This document shows positions 1-8,174 of a DNA stretch of 64,000 nt, in pieces (the first letter of the stretch is position 1; each line of letters begins with the position of its first letter). Position numbers and translations under genes: made by a program. This stretch comes from Paenibacillus guangzhouensis. GTDB taxonomy: Bacteria; Bacillota; Bacilli; Paenibacillales; Paenibacillaceae. Location of the stretch: the NCBI RefSeq assembly GCF_009363075.1, contig NZ_CP045293.1:6231001-6295000 (forward strand), in the 5' to 3' direction. The notes below the pieces were generated by a model that had not been told where the DNA came from, made no database searches, and worked only from the letters and a program-made list of their open reading frames with translations.

Positions 1-49
1 GTAAAATATCGCCTTGTAGTACAGGTTCAGTCCATGTGGATGTCGTCAT
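1..49 (-). CDS. Unrecognised protein, N-terminal 16 codons only
   Basis: A start codon on the minus strand at 47-49 is preceded by a perfect AGGAGG ribosome site with 8 bases between. The visible peptide is MTTSTWTEPVLQGDIL and then runs off the window edge. I cannot assign a family from 16 residues. The gene is divergent from the IclR-family regulator at 517, an arrangement in which the regulator often controls the divergent gene, and a cre-like site lies between them. Both points suggest a catabolic gene, but this is inference from context only. Confidence 0.6.
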   Translation of the reverse strand, partial: MTTSTWTEPVLQGDIL

Positions 50-94
50 AGCGTATACCTCCTCTAAAATCTTAGATGTGAAAGTTAAAATCAG

Positions 95-298
95 GTTCAA
101 AAAGTTGCCTTATCAGCACCTGAAAGTTTCCAGAGGAAACTGCTTCGAAAGCGTATGCTTAGGTTGCGAGAACCTGAAGAAGGAGGAACGGAGTTTAGGC
201 GAAACCTAAATGAGTACCGGATTTCGAAGGTGAACGCAAGATTCGATGTTGATTATGCTTCTTGAATGACTTCGTGATCAAATGATGACTTTTTGAAC
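95..298. repeat. Structured intergenic element bounded by 11-bp inverted repeats
   Basis: GTTCAAAAAGT at 95-105 is exactly complementary to ACTTTTTGAAC at 288-298. Between them lie several short local hairpins: GCTT/AAGC at 142-152, AGGTT/AACCT at 161-175, TTTAGG/CCTAAA at 194-210 with a CGAAA loop, and TCGAA/TTCGA around 224-246. A strong AGGAGG at 181-186 has no good start codon at normal spacing. The layout fits either a small non-autonomous mobile element (MITE-like) or a structured non-coding RNA closed by a long-range stem. From memory, similar intergenic sequences occur in Paenibacillus genomes, but I could not check this. Confidence 0.5.
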
Positions 299-317
299 TA
301 CCGCTAATAGAGATCTA

Positions 318-331
318 TGAAAGCGTTTTAT
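318..331. promoter_or_regulatory. cre-like catabolite control site
   Basis: TGAAAGCGTTTTAT matches the CcpA operator consensus TGWAARCGYTWNCW at all but position 13. It lies in the divergent region between the minus-strand gene at 49 and the IclR-family gene at 517. Which of the two it would control is not visible. Confidence 0.45.
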
Positions 332-516
332 AATTGTATGGTAGTTCTATCGTATGATGAGATAGGTCTAGGGTCAATGGGTGGTCGTAATTTGTAAGGT
401 CCTTGTAATCTACCTGTAACAGAGGCAATCTCAGCTTTACGTGAGCGTAGATTTTCGTTATACTGGATGTAACTAAGTTTCATTCTATGAAACTATTTTT
501 AAGGGGGAATCCTCTC

Positions 517-1260
517 TTGGAAGAACGTAAATTAACGGTTCGAGCCGTCGAGCGGGCTTTAGATATACTGATTTGCTTTACATCGGACACGGATTTGGGC
601 CTGACGGAAATCTCCAGCAAGATCGGGTTACATAAGAGTACCGTGCATCGGTTGCTGACCACACTGGAGGAGAAGGGGTTTGTTATCCGCAATCAAGCGA
701 CAGAGAAATACCGATTGGGTATGCGCGTCTGGGAGCTGACAGCGAACCTGTCGCAAGAGGATGACCCTGCGAGTATCCTCCTGCCGGAAATGGAGCGGCT
801 GCGTGATCTCATCGGTGAGACGATCAGCCTGTACCTGCGTGATGGCAAGGAGCGAATTCGGATTCAAGCCGTACAGAGTAATCATGCGATTCGCCGGGTA
901 GCTCCGGTGGGCATGCGTGCGCCGCTATCGGTAGGGGCATCGAGTAAAGTATTGATCGCATATGCGAATGAGGACATTCAAGCTGAATTGATCCAGTCGT
1001 TAGACTGGGCGTCAGAGTCCGAGAAGGAGCATTATATTCGCCAATTATCGGAGATCAGGGAGCAGGGCTATGCGACAAGCTTTGAAGAGCGTGAATCTGG
1101 TGCTGCAGCCCTATCTGCGCCAATATTCGACAGATCCCACCACTTGGCGGCGGCTTTGTCCGTCTCCGGACCTGTGAACCGTTTCTCGCTTCAGGCGATG
1201 CAGGATCAAGCACCGCTTGTGATTGAAGCAGCGAAGCGGATGGGGAAGATGTTACGATAA
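517..1260 (+). CDS. IclR family transcriptional regulator
   Basis: This is a 247-residue DNA-binding regulator. An N-terminal winged helix-turn-helix (about residues 5-65, with LTEISSKIGLHKSTVHRLL as the recognition region) is followed by an IclR effector-binding domain (about 80-245) containing the typical GMRAPLSVGASSKVLIA stretch. The chosen start is TTG at 517, because AAGGGGG at 501-507 sits 9 bases upstream. An in-frame ATG at 487 has no visible ribosome site and would add ten residues. The gene stands divergent from the unrecognised gene at the window start and ends in a shared terminator. IclR proteins usually control adjacent catabolic genes and respond to a small carboxylate or sugar acid. 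The ligand here is unknown. Confidence 0.85.
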   Translation: MEERKLTVRAVERALDILICFTSDTDLGLTEISSKIGLHKSTVHRLLTTLEEKGFVIRNQATEKYRLGMRVWELTANLSQEDDPASILLPEMERLRDLIGETISLYLRDGKERIRIQAVQSNHAIRRVAPVGMRAPLSVGASSKVLIAYANEDIQAELIQSLDWASESEKEHYIRQLSEIREQGYATSFEERESGAAALSAPIFDRSHHLAAALSVSGPVNRFSLQAMQDQAPLVIEAAKRMGKMLR

Positions 1261-1282
1261 GAAGAAGCTATTACACGGCATC

Positions 1283-1335
1283 AAAAAAGAGCCAATATCA
1301 TTGCAGTATAGACTGCATGGTATCGGCTCTTTTTT
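1283..1335. terminator. Bidirectional intrinsic terminator
   Basis: AAAAAAGAGCC (1283-1293) pairs with GGCTCTTTTTT (1325-1335), and the interior contains further pairing (GCAGT/ACTGC). The A run and T run make it usable from both sides. It serves the IclR gene (+) and the HxlR gene (-), which converge here. Confidence 0.85.
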
Positions 1336-1347
1336 GCCTTGCAAGGT

Positions 1348-1656
1348 TCACATCCATTTTTCGCCCCAGGATTGAATTTTCTCAATAACGGGTTCTAGAT
1401 CTCTACCTTTGTCCGTTAGGTCATATTCGATGCGAACCGGGGTCTCCGGATAGACATTTCGGACGAGAATGCCGCAGTTCTCCAGCTCCTTGATCCGATC
1501 CGTCAGCATTTTATCGCTCATTTCCGGAATTTGTTCTTTAATCTCTTTAAATCTGCGTGGACCGCCTAACAGTACGCGAATGATTAGACCTGTCCAGCGT
1601 TTGCCAAGCAGCTCAGAAGCGTGCTCGTATTTAGGACACATTTTAGAGTAATCCAT
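1348..1656 (-). CDS. HxlR family transcriptional regulator
   Basis: A 102-residue winged-helix repressor of the HxlR (PF01638) type. The order is a short N-terminus with one cysteine (MDYSKMCPKYEHASELLGKRW), then LLGGPRRFKEIKEQIPEMSDKMLTDRIKELE, the recognition helix, then the wing (PVRIEYDLTDKG). Start at 1656 is chosen because AGAGGTG lies 6 bases upstream; a longer reading to 1692 has no ribosome site. The N-terminal Cys is typical of HxlR members that sense quinones, aldehydes or other electrophiles by thiol modification. It is divergent from doxX-pirin, its likely target, whose promoter carries a direct repeat. Confidence 0.88.
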   Translation of the reverse strand: MDYSKMCPKYEHASELLGKRWTGLIIRVLLGGPRRFKEIKEQIPEMSDKMLTDRIKELENCGILVRNVYPETPVRIEYDLTDKGRDLEPVIEKIQSWGEKWM

Positions 1657-1761
1657 TGTAACACCTCTTTTCCGGGCAAATGCAATATGCAATGTCCTTG
1701 CAATAATTTTAGCATATCTATTCTAAGAAAAATAGGTTATTTAAAAATTATTTTTAGTTGC

Positions 1762-1804
1762 TTGACAAAAGTTAGTTGATGAGTGTATATTAATAAAAGT
1801 TAGT
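1762..1804 (+). promoter_or_regulatory. doxX promoter with direct-repeat operator candidate
   Basis: TTGACA (1762-1767), an 18-bp spacer and TATATT (1786-1791) form a good sigma-A promoter for doxX-pirin. The decamer AAAAGTTAGT occurs twice, at 1767-1776 and 1795-1804, 28 bp apart. One copy overlaps the -35 element and the other lies just after the -10. This placement would let a dimeric repressor such as the divergent HxlR protein block the polymerase. The assignment to that protein is inferred. Confidence 0.65.
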
Positions 1805-1840
1805 AACAAACAAAAAATAAGTGTTAAGGGGAGAGTTACA

Positions 1841-2230
1841 ATGTTAGACGCAGGTATTCTTATTATTCGCTTGGTGATCGGACTTTTATTTATCGGTCAT
1901 GGCGCTCAGAAATTATTCGGGATGTTCGGGGGACACGGACTACGCGGTACAGCAGGATGGCTAGAATCCATCGGGATGAAGCCGGGCATGCTCATGGCCT
2001 TCATGGCAGGTGCTGGTGAGTTGGTAGGCGGATTATTATTCGCATCAGGTATCTGGTTAACGATCGGTGCTGCACTCATCGTCATCACGATGCTGGTATC
2101 CATCGTTACCGTACACGGCAAGAATGGTCTATGGATTACTGCAGGCGGTTATGAATATAATCTGGTTCTTATCGCCGTAGCTGTAGGTATCGCCTTCATC
2201 GGCGGCGGGCAATATACATTGATGAACTAA
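1841..2230 (+). CDS. DoxX family membrane protein
   Basis: A 129-residue integral membrane protein with four hydrophobic helices. The N-terminal helix carries the DoxX signature IRLVIGLLFIGHGAQKLFG, followed by GLRGTAGWLESIGMKPG. The family (PF07681) includes quinone- and thiosulfate-linked membrane subunits and many small stress-induced proteins; the reaction of this one is unknown. AAGGGGAG at 1826-1833 sets the start. It is followed 26 bases later by the pirin gene, and both appear to be one transcript opposite the HxlR gene. HxlR-DoxX-pirin sets are usually read as electrophile or quinone stress modules. Confidence 0.85.
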   Translation: MLDAGILIIRLVIGLLFIGHGAQKLFGMFGGHGLRGTAGWLESIGMKPGMLMAFMAGAGELVGGLLFASGIWLTIGAALIVITMLVSIVTVHGKNGLWITAGGYEYNLVLIAVAVGIAFIGGGQYTLMN

Positions 2231-2256
2231 TGGAATAGAAGTGAGGAGGATCAATC

Positions 2257-2964
2257 ATGATTAACATTTATCCAGCAGAATCTCGTTACACGGCAGACCA
2301 TGGATGGCTGAAGAGCAATTTCAGCTTCTCCTTTGCGGATCATTACGATCCGAGCAATCTGAACTTTGGCGCCATGCGCGTGCTGAATGACGATTTCGTC
2401 GCGCCGCAAGAAGGGTTCGGCATGCATCCGCACCGTGAGATGGAGATTGTATCCATCGTGCTGTCCGGCAAACTTGAGCATCGGGACAATTTAGGTAATC
2501 ATGCGATCACTTCATTCGGTGAAATTCAGCGGATGTCGGCAGGAACAGGTATTTTTCACTCGGAATTCAATGCATCGAGCGATGAAACGTTGAATTTCTT
2601 GCAAATGTGGTTCATCCCTGGGGAGTCGAATCTGCAGCCGTCCTACGAGACGTCGGCATTCGATGTGAATCGCATGCGCAATCAATTATTGCCTGTCGTC
2701 TCTAGCAGCGGCGGAGAGAATGTGGCGAAGATTCATCAAGATATGACGATCTACTTGTCCGATCTGGATGCAGGACAGTCACTATCTCATGCGACGACGG
2801 CTGATCGCAAAACATTCGTCTTTGTCCTCGAAGGGGACGTCACCTTGAATGGTGAAGCGAAGCTGGGTAAGCGAGATTCAGCACGAATTGCCGACATCAC
2901 AACGCTGCAGATTGAAGCAAGTCATGATGCGCGGTTCATGCTCATTGACTTGTGTGATCTGTAA
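2257..2964 (+). CDS. Pirin family protein (bicupin)
   Basis: A 235-residue cytoplasmic bicupin of the YhhW/pirin type. The N-terminal cupin has the metal-binding pattern GMHPHREMEIVSIVLSG and later E in GEIQRMSAGTGIFHSEFN, giving the His/His/His/Glu ligand set expected for an iron or other divalent metal site. The C-terminal cupin is degenerate. Some bacterial pirins act as quercetin 2,3-dioxygenases, while the role of most is unknown. GAGGAGGA lies 7 bases before the ATG. Co-transcription with doxX behind an HxlR-type regulator suggests a role in quinone or electrophile handling rather than flavonoid use. Confidence 0.85.
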   Translation: MINIYPAESRYTADHGWLKSNFSFSFADHYDPSNLNFGAMRVLNDDFVAPQEGFGMHPHREMEIVSIVLSGKLEHRDNLGNHAITSFGEIQRMSAGTGIFHSEFNASSDETLNFLQMWFIPGESNLQPSYETSAFDVNRMRNQLLPVVSSSGGENVAKIHQDMTIYLSDLDAGQSLSHATTADRKTFVFVLEGDVTLNGEAKLGKRDSARIADITTLQIEASHDARFMLIDLCDL

Positions 2965-2991
2965 TACGCTATAAGTTCAGACGCGTTCTTA

Positions 2992-3019
2992 AACCGCTCG
3001 TCCTTTAGGATGGGCGGTT
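2992..3019 (+). terminator. Probable terminator after the pirin gene
   Basis: AACCGC (2992-2997) pairs with GCGGTT (3014-3019), extended inward by GTCC/GGAT around a TTTA loop. The tail ATTTGCC is only partly T-rich, so termination may be incomplete. Confidence 0.5.
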
Positions 3020-3136
3020 ATTTGCCTTTCCATGCACGATTCGTCACGATGGCAAATTCGTTAACATATATCTGTGCATCTCCTTTGTATACTAGAAATA
3101 CACCCATCACATTCCTCCTGAAGGGAGACGGTATAT

Positions 3137-3292
3137 ATGGAGACATTCGGCAGAGGTTGTCTGTATATTATTATTGGCTTCGTACTTATCTTCATTCTAG
3201 CCATATTCGTTGGGGGGATTACGATCCCTTGGTTTATTCTGATTCCGCTCATTATCTTCGCGTTCTGGATCGCAAGTCAGAAGAATAAATGA
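3137..3292 (+). CDS. Small membrane protein, 51 residues
   Basis: This short reading frame starts with ATG after AAGGGAG (3121-3127) and encodes 51 residues. Two hydrophobic stretches, YIIIGFVLIFILAIFVGG and IPWFILIPLIIFAFWIA, are joined by a short ITI turn, and the protein ends with the basic tail SQKNK. This is a helical-hairpin membrane protein. No family is recognised. It stands alone between the pirin terminator and the aconitase terminator, in the orientation opposite to aconitase. Composition and codon use look coding, and no other frame here has such a pattern. Confidence 0.7.
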   Translation: METFGRGCLYIIIGFVLIFILAIFVGGITIPWFILIPLIIFAFWIASQKNK

Positions 3293-3319
3293 CGCCGTGT
3301 ATGTAGTAGGGAAACGAAA

Positions 3320-3363
3320 AAGAGCTCCAAGATGTCCTAACCATCAGACATCTCGGAGCTCTT
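3320..3363 (-). terminator. Aconitase terminator, possibly bidirectional
   Basis: AAGAGCTCC...GATGTC (3320-3336) pairs with GACATCTCGGAGCTCTT (3347-3363). On the minus strand the hairpin is followed by a TTTCG tail downstream of acnA. It can also stop the small membrane-protein transcript arriving from the plus strand. Confidence 0.8.
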
Positions 3364-3386
3364 AACTTATGATATGAGTTCTAGCT

Positions 3387-6101
3387 TTATTGGTTCGCGA
3401 TCATTTGACGAAGTACCGTCTGCAGGATTCCGCCGTTATGGTAGTAATCCACGTCGACCATGCTGTCTAGACGTACCGTTGCCGCAAATTCGAAGCTGCT
3501 GCCATCTTCGCGCGTTGCGATAACTTGGACCGATTGTCCTGGCTGTACATCATTGGACAAGCCAAGAATATCGAAAGTCTCGCGGCCTGTAATGTTCAGC
3601 GTCTTCCAGCTCTGTCCGTCTTGGAATTGAAGAGGAAGAACGCCCATACCGACAAGGTTGCTGCGGTGGATCCGCTCGAAGCTTTCTGCGATAACCGCTT
3701 TGACGCCGAGGAGGAATGTTCCTTTGGCTGCCCAGTCACGGGAGCTTCCTGTACCGTATTCTTTACCTGCAATGACGACGAGGTTCTTACCTGCATCTTG
3801 ATATTTCATCGAAGCATCATAGATCGACATCACTTCTTCGTTCGGCAAGTAAGTCGTTACGCCGCCCTCTGTACCCGGAGCCACTTGGTTACGGATACGG
3901 ATGTTCGCGAACGTCCCGCGCATCATCACTTCATGGTTACCACGACGGGAACCGTAGGAGTTGAAGTCTTCTTTCTTCACGCCGTTCTCGATCAGGTATT
4001 GACCAGCGGGGCTGTCAACCTTGATGTTACCTGCAGGGGAGATATGGTCCGTTGTGACGGAATCACCCATGAGCGCAAGCACGTTCGCTTGCTTAATGTC
4101 TGCGATATCATTCAAGTTTGTGCCCAGGTTCGAGAAGAATGGCGGGTTCTGAATATAAGTCGATTTCTCATCCCACTCATACAATTCGCCTTGCGGCGCT
4201 GCGATTTGGTTCCAACGCTCGTTCTGTGTAAATACGTTTTCGTATTTATCGCGGAACATTTGCGGTGTTAATGCCGTTGCTACCGCTTCTTTGATTTCTT
4301 GCGATGTCGGCCAGATGTCTTTGAGGTACACCGGCTCATCGTTCTGATCATAGCCGATCGGATCATTCGCAAGGTCAATGTTCACCGTACCAGCTAGTGC
4401 ATAAGCAACAACAAGCGGCGGGGAAGCAAGGTAGTTCGCTTTCACTTGAGCGTGAACGCGTCCTTCGAAGTTACGGTTACCGGATAATACCGCCGCTACC
4501 GTCATATCGTTATCCGCGATCGCTTGACCCACTTCATCAGGGAGTGGACCGGAGTTCCCGATACAAGTCGCGCAGCCATAACCTGCTACGTGGAAGCCAA
4601 GAGCCTCTAGGGATTCCAGTACGCCAGCTTTTTGCAAATATTCGGTTACCACGAGGGAACCAGGCGTCAAGCTGCTCTTCACATAACCAGGCTTCTTAAG
4701 TCCGCGTGCAACGGCTTTCTTCGCGACGAGACCTGCGCCTAACATAACGCTAGGGTTCGATGTGTTCGTACAGCTTGTAATCGCTGCGATCACGACTGCG
4801 CCAGCAGCCATTTCGCTCTTCTCGCCATTCGGATGGGAGACAGAAACGGATTGCGCGATTTTCTCGTCGGACAAGCCATAGCCGCCTTTATCGATTGGCG
4901 TGCGAATAATGCTGTTGAATGCTTCTTTCATGTTCGACAGCTCGACGCGGTCTTGCGGACGTTTTGGTCCAGCTAAGCTCGGTACGATCGATCCGAGATC
5001 AAGTTCAATCATATCGGAGAAGATTGGATCCGGCGTTGCGTCTGTACGGAACATGCCTTGTTCTTTATAGTAGCTTGCTACAAGCTCAATTTGCTCTTCC
5101 GAGCGGCCTGTACCGCGCATGTAGTTCAATGTCTCATCATCGACTGGGAAGAAGCCGATGGTTGCGCCGTATTCTGGTGCCATGTTGGCAACCGTCGCAC
5201 GGTCTGCAAGGCTGATGTTGGATAAGCCTGGTCCGTAGAATTCTACGAATTTGCCGACAACGCCTTTCTTACGAAGCAATTGCGTAACGGTTAACGCAAG
5301 GTCTGTCGCCGTTGCGCCTTCTGCCAAGTTGCCTGTCAATTTGAAACCGATAACTTCTGGTGTAACGAAGTATAACGGTTGGCCAAGCATCCCAGCTTCT
5401 GCTTCAATACCGCCAACGCCCCAACCGACTACGCCAAGACCGTTGATCATGGTAGTGTGGGAGTCCGTTCCGACGAGGGAATCCGGATATACTTCTGTTA
5501 CGCCGTCAACGTCTTTCGTTGCAGCAACGGATGCAAGGTACTCGAGGTTCACTTGGTGAACGATACCCGTGCCCGGAGGAACTGCGCGGAAATTGTTGAA
5601 TGCCGTTTGCGCCCAGCGCAAGAAACGGTAACGCTCTTCATTGCGCTCGAACTCGACATTCATGTTGTACTCTAGCGCATCTTCTGATCCGAATGCATCG
5701 ACCATAACCGAGTGGTCGATAACAAGATCAACCGGTACTAGCGGGTTGATTTGCTTTGGATCGCCGCCAGCTTTTTTGACCGTATCGCGCATTGCAGCGA
5801 GGTCAACGACAACCGGAACGCCAGTAAAGTCTTGCAATACAATACGTGCAGGAATGAACGGAATCTCTTTGTTCTCATCGCGGCCTTCCGCCCAGCTCGC
5901 GATTTGCTTCACATGTTCACTTGTAATGGCTCTGCCGTCGAATTGACGTACAGCTGCTTCCAACAACACTTTAATGGAGAATGGAAGCTTGTTAATGCTG
6001 CCGACACCTTGCTCTTCAAGACCCTGAAGACTGTAGTAGCGGTAGCTTTTCCCGTTCACTTGCAGGTCGCGGGCTACGGAGTAGTGATCCTTTTTGGACA
6101 T
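3387..6101 (-). CDS. acnA: Aconitate hydratase (aconitase A/IRP type)
   Basis: This 904-residue enzyme isomerises citrate to isocitrate in the TCA cycle in the cytoplasm. The length is normal for the AcnA/IRP1 family. The three [4Fe-4S] cysteine ligands are visible: Cys444 in SCTNTSNP, and Cys510 and Cys513 in [12 protein letters not shown]. The N-terminal domains hold [27 protein letters not shown], and the C-terminal swivel domain holds [16 protein letters not shown] with substrate-binding Ser/Arg residues. Start at 6101 has a TAGGAGG site. In Firmicutes the apo-form can also bind RNA. The gene has its own promoter and terminator, with no operon partners. Its leader contains two hairpins (see 6126-6201). 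Confidence 0.97.
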   Translation of the reverse strand: MSKKDHYSVARDLQVNGKSYRYYSLQGLEEQGVGSINKLPFSIKVLLEAAVRQFDGRAITSEHVKQIASWAEGRDENKEIPFIPARIVLQDFTGVPVVVDLAAMRDTVKKAGGDPKQINPLVPVDLVIDHSVMVDAFGSEDALEYNMNVEFERNEERYRFLRWAQTAFNNFRAVPPGTGIVHQVNLEYLASVAATKDVDGVTEVYPDSLVGTDSHTTMINGLGVVGWGVGGIEAEAGMLGQPLYFVTPEVIGFKLTGNLAEGATATDLALTVTQLLRKKGVVGKFVEFYGPGLSNISLADRATVANMAPEYGATIGFFPVDDETLNYMRGTGRSEEQIELVASYYKEQGMFRTDATPDPIFSDMIELDLGSIVPSLAGPKRPQDRVELSNMKEAFNSIIRTPIDKGGYGLSDEKIAQSVSVSHPNGEKSEMAAGAVVIAAITSCTNTSNPSVMLGAGLVAKKAVARGLKKPGYVKSSLTPGSLVVTEYLQKAGVLESLEALGFHVAGYGCATCIGNSGPLPDEVGQAIADNDMTVAAVLSGNRNFEGRVHAQVKANYLASPPLVVAYALAGTVNIDLANDPIGYDQNDEPVYLKDIWPTSQEIKEAVATALTPQMFRDKYENVFTQNERWNQIAAPQGELYEWDEKSTYIQNPPFFSNLGTNLNDIADIKQANVLALMGDSVTTDHISPAGNIKVDSPAGQYLIENGVKKEDFNSYGSRRGNHEVMMRGTFANIRIRNQVAPGTEGGVTTYLPNEEVMSIYDASMKYQDAGKNLVVIAGKEYGTGSSRDWAAKGTFLLGVKAVIAESFERIHRSNLVGMGVLPLQFQDGQSWKTLNITGRETFDILGLSNDVQPGQSVQVIATREDGSSFEFAATVRLDSMVDVDYYHNGGILQTVLRQMIANQ

Positions 6102-6125
6102 GATGCTGCGCCTCCTAAATTATTC

Positions 6126-6201
6126 TCGAAGGAGTCTCCTTCGATCTAGAGTCCAATTTGAAATGCTGTTCGTTTCATCTAGTGAAACGCAATTTCAAAT
6201 T
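6126..6201 (-). promoter_or_regulatory. Structured leader of acnA: nested inverted repeats
   Basis: TCGAAGGA (6126-6133) pairs perfectly with TCCTTCGA (6137-6144) only about 15 bases upstream of the ribosome site. Further up, AATTTGAAAT (6155-6164) pairs with ATTTCAAATT (6192-6201) and encloses CGTTTCA/TGAAACG (6171-6189). Both lie downstream of the predicted start of transcription (about 6209), so they could act as RNA hairpins or, for the inner palindrome, as a repressor operator. No known riboswitch consensus matches. Confidence 0.55.
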
Positions 6202-6215
6202 AATGATTTACCTTA

Positions 6216-6244
6216 AGTATAACTGGATAACTTGTTGTCGTAAA
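6216..6244 (-). promoter_or_regulatory. acnA promoter
   Basis: On the minus strand TTTACG (6239-6244), a 17-bp spacer and TATACT (6216-6221) form a plausible sigma-A promoter, giving a leader of about 107 nt. Confidence 0.55.
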
Positions 6245-6267
6245 GGGTTTTTTAACCGGAGGCCTTC

Positions 6268-6296
6268 TTGGATTATTTCAATAAAATATCGATAAT
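6268..6296 (+). promoter_or_regulatory. Promoter for the first YesM-YesN operon
   Basis: TTGGAT (6268-6273), 17 bp and GATAAT (6291-6296) form a moderate sigma-A promoter about 100 bases before the kinase gene, divergent from the acnA promoter. Confidence 0.45.
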
Positions 6297-6399
6297 TTCT
6301 GAAAATTTTACCATGAATCGATCATGAAAATGTTTACAATGGATGGAATATCACCACACCCCGCAAAGGCTTCTGAAGCGGTAGGAAGGAGACGTTGTT

Positions 6400-8151
6400 A
6401 TGCCATTCCTGGATAAGCCTCGATTCAAGTCCATTCGTTATAAGCTGATATTCGGCTTCCTCATCGTGATGCTCCCACTGATTGCCTTCTTGCTGTACAA
6501 CAATTTCTACGCGATTGAGGTGGTGCGAAGCCAAATCGCGAAGTCCTTCAGCAATCTGACGGCCTTATATATGGGACAGATTGATCGGAATTTAGAGGAA
6601 CTCGATAAGTATCTCTACAATTTGTCAGCGCAGAATACAGACCTCCTCAGTCTCGAGTTTCCGGAAGACCGCGATCCCGATCAATATTATTTTGCGAAAA
6701 TAAGGCTGTTCAACGCATTAACCGATGATATCGCGAATTACCCGCTGGCCGATATGTTCTTCGTCTATTCCGCCGCCAATGATGAATTGATCACAACGCC
6801 TTACCGTGGTACGGAGTACGCCGAGCATGAAGCGCGCAAGGCCGATGTGAACCGATTTTTCAATCAGGAACACTATGTATCGAAGCAGATCTCAAGACAA
6901 TGGTTCGTTCGGCAAATCCATCAGACGTATTACCTTAGCCATATCGTGCCGGTTAGCGAAGGGGTGTTCATCGGGGCATGGGTGAGAGCGAGTAATCTCA
7001 TGATGCCTATGAGCTTGATTGATCTGGGGGAGCAGGGAAGGACGGTACTGTCGACGAGCGAGGAACAGCCGATGTCTGATGCATCCTTTATCAGTCAGAA
7101 TGGCATCGATCTTGCCTTGCACAATCAACCTTACAATATGACGGGCACGAAGGATCGTTATCTCGTCGTCGGAGATCGGTCGAGCAAAGGGGATTTTACG
7201 CTGCTCGCCTTAATTCCGGATCGTGTGATTCTTGAACAGCTGCCTTTTCTTCAACGGATGGGATCCGTTATCTCGATCGGGGCCGCGGTACTCATGATTG
7301 CTGTGCTGTTAGGTCTTCGGAAAGTCATCTTGCTTCCGATCAACCGCATAGTAACGGCGATGCGCCGGGTGCAGGACGGGAACCTCGACGTTCGCATTGC
7401 ACAAGGCAGTGCGAGCATGGAATTTGAGCTGATGAATGCGACGTTCAACACGATGGCTTCCCAGATCAAAGAGCTCAAAATTCATGTCTACGAAGAGCAA
7501 TTGAATCTGCAGCGCGCAGAGCTGCAATATTTGCATCTACAGATGAAACCGCACTTCTTCCTAAACGCGCTGAACATTATCTATAATCTGGCCGAAGTAA
7601 GGGATTACAGCTTAATTCAGGACATGTCCCGAAGTCTCGTCCAGCATTTCCGCTTCATGTTCCGCAGTAATCTCAGCTTGGTACTGCTCCAAGACGAGTT
7701 AGAGCATACTCGCAATTACCTGCATATCCAAGAGCTTCGTTTTCCCGGCCATGTCTCCTTTGAGATTGATTATCCCGAATCCTTCGTGCACGCTAGCGTA
7801 CCGCCTTTAATCATTCAGACCTTCGTGGAGAACACCGTGAAGCATGCAGTCACATTGGATGAACCGCTGCTGATTCGCGTAAGGGTGGAACCTATTGCAT
7901 CGAGTGAAGGAGAAGAGCAGTATATGAAAATCCTCATCGAAGATACCGGAGGCGGATTCCCTGCACAGGTGCTTGAGCAGCTGCAGCGAGGGGAGGACAT
8001 GGGCCGTCGGGAGGGCGAGCATATCGGCGTCTGGAATGTCCAGCGAAGGCTGGGTTTGCTCTATCAAGGAAAGGCGAAGCTATTGTTCTATAACGGCTCA
8101 ACATGCGGTGCGGTTGTGGAGATTCATCTCCCTGTACGGATACAAGCATAA
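6400..8151 (+). CDS. Sensor histidine kinase, YesM family (carbohydrate sensing)
   Basis: A 583-residue membrane kinase. The order is TM1 (about 16-34), a large extracellular sensor region (35-285), TM2 (about 288-306), a HAMP domain (307-360), then the His_kinase domain PF06580 with phospho-acceptor His385 in QMKPHFFLNALNII. The ATPase domain has the N box FVENTVKHA (about 475-483) and the G box EDTGGGF (about 513-519). It is the first gene of an operon and lies 23 bases before its response regulator. YesM/YesN pairs typically sense extracellular oligosaccharides and induce the adjacent ABC importer. The ligand is not predictable from sequence. Confidence 0.92.
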   Translation: MPFLDKPRFKSIRYKLIFGFLIVMLPLIAFLLYNNFYAIEVVRSQIAKSFSNLTALYMGQIDRNLEELDKYLYNLSAQNTDLLSLEFPEDRDPDQYYFAKIRLFNALTDDIANYPLADMFFVYSAANDELITTPYRGTEYAEHEARKADVNRFFNQEHYVSKQISRQWFVRQIHQTYYLSHIVPVSEGVFIGAWVRASNLMMPMSLIDLGEQGRTVLSTSEEQPMSDASFISQNGIDLALHNQPYNMTGTKDRYLVVGDRSSKGDFTLLALIPDRVILEQLPFLQRMGSVISIGAAVLMIAVLLGLRKVILLPINRIVTAMRRVQDGNLDVRIAQGSASMEFELMNATFNTMASQIKELKIHVYEEQLNLQRAELQYLHLQMKPHFFLNALNIIYNLAEVRDYSLIQDMSRSLVQHFRFMFRSNLSLVLLQDELEHTRNYLHIQELRFPGHVSFEIDYPESFVHASVPPLIIQTFVENTVKHAVTLDEPLLIRVRVEPIASSEGEEQYMKILIEDTGGGFPAQVLEQLQRGEDMGRREGEHIGVWNVQRRLGLLYQGKAKLLFYNGSTCGAVVEIHLPVRIQA

Positions 8152-8174
8152 TTAGATGAAGGAGGTCAAAACCC

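Noticed and set aside
210..233. Short leader peptide (MSTGFRR) in the structured element
   Set aside because: The AGGAGG is 24 bases upstream, too far for initiation, and the ATG overlaps a hairpin stem.
3525..4271. A 248-codon frame on the plus strand inside acnA
   Set aside because: It is antisense to highly conserved aconitase codons, with no ribosome site and an unnatural composition.
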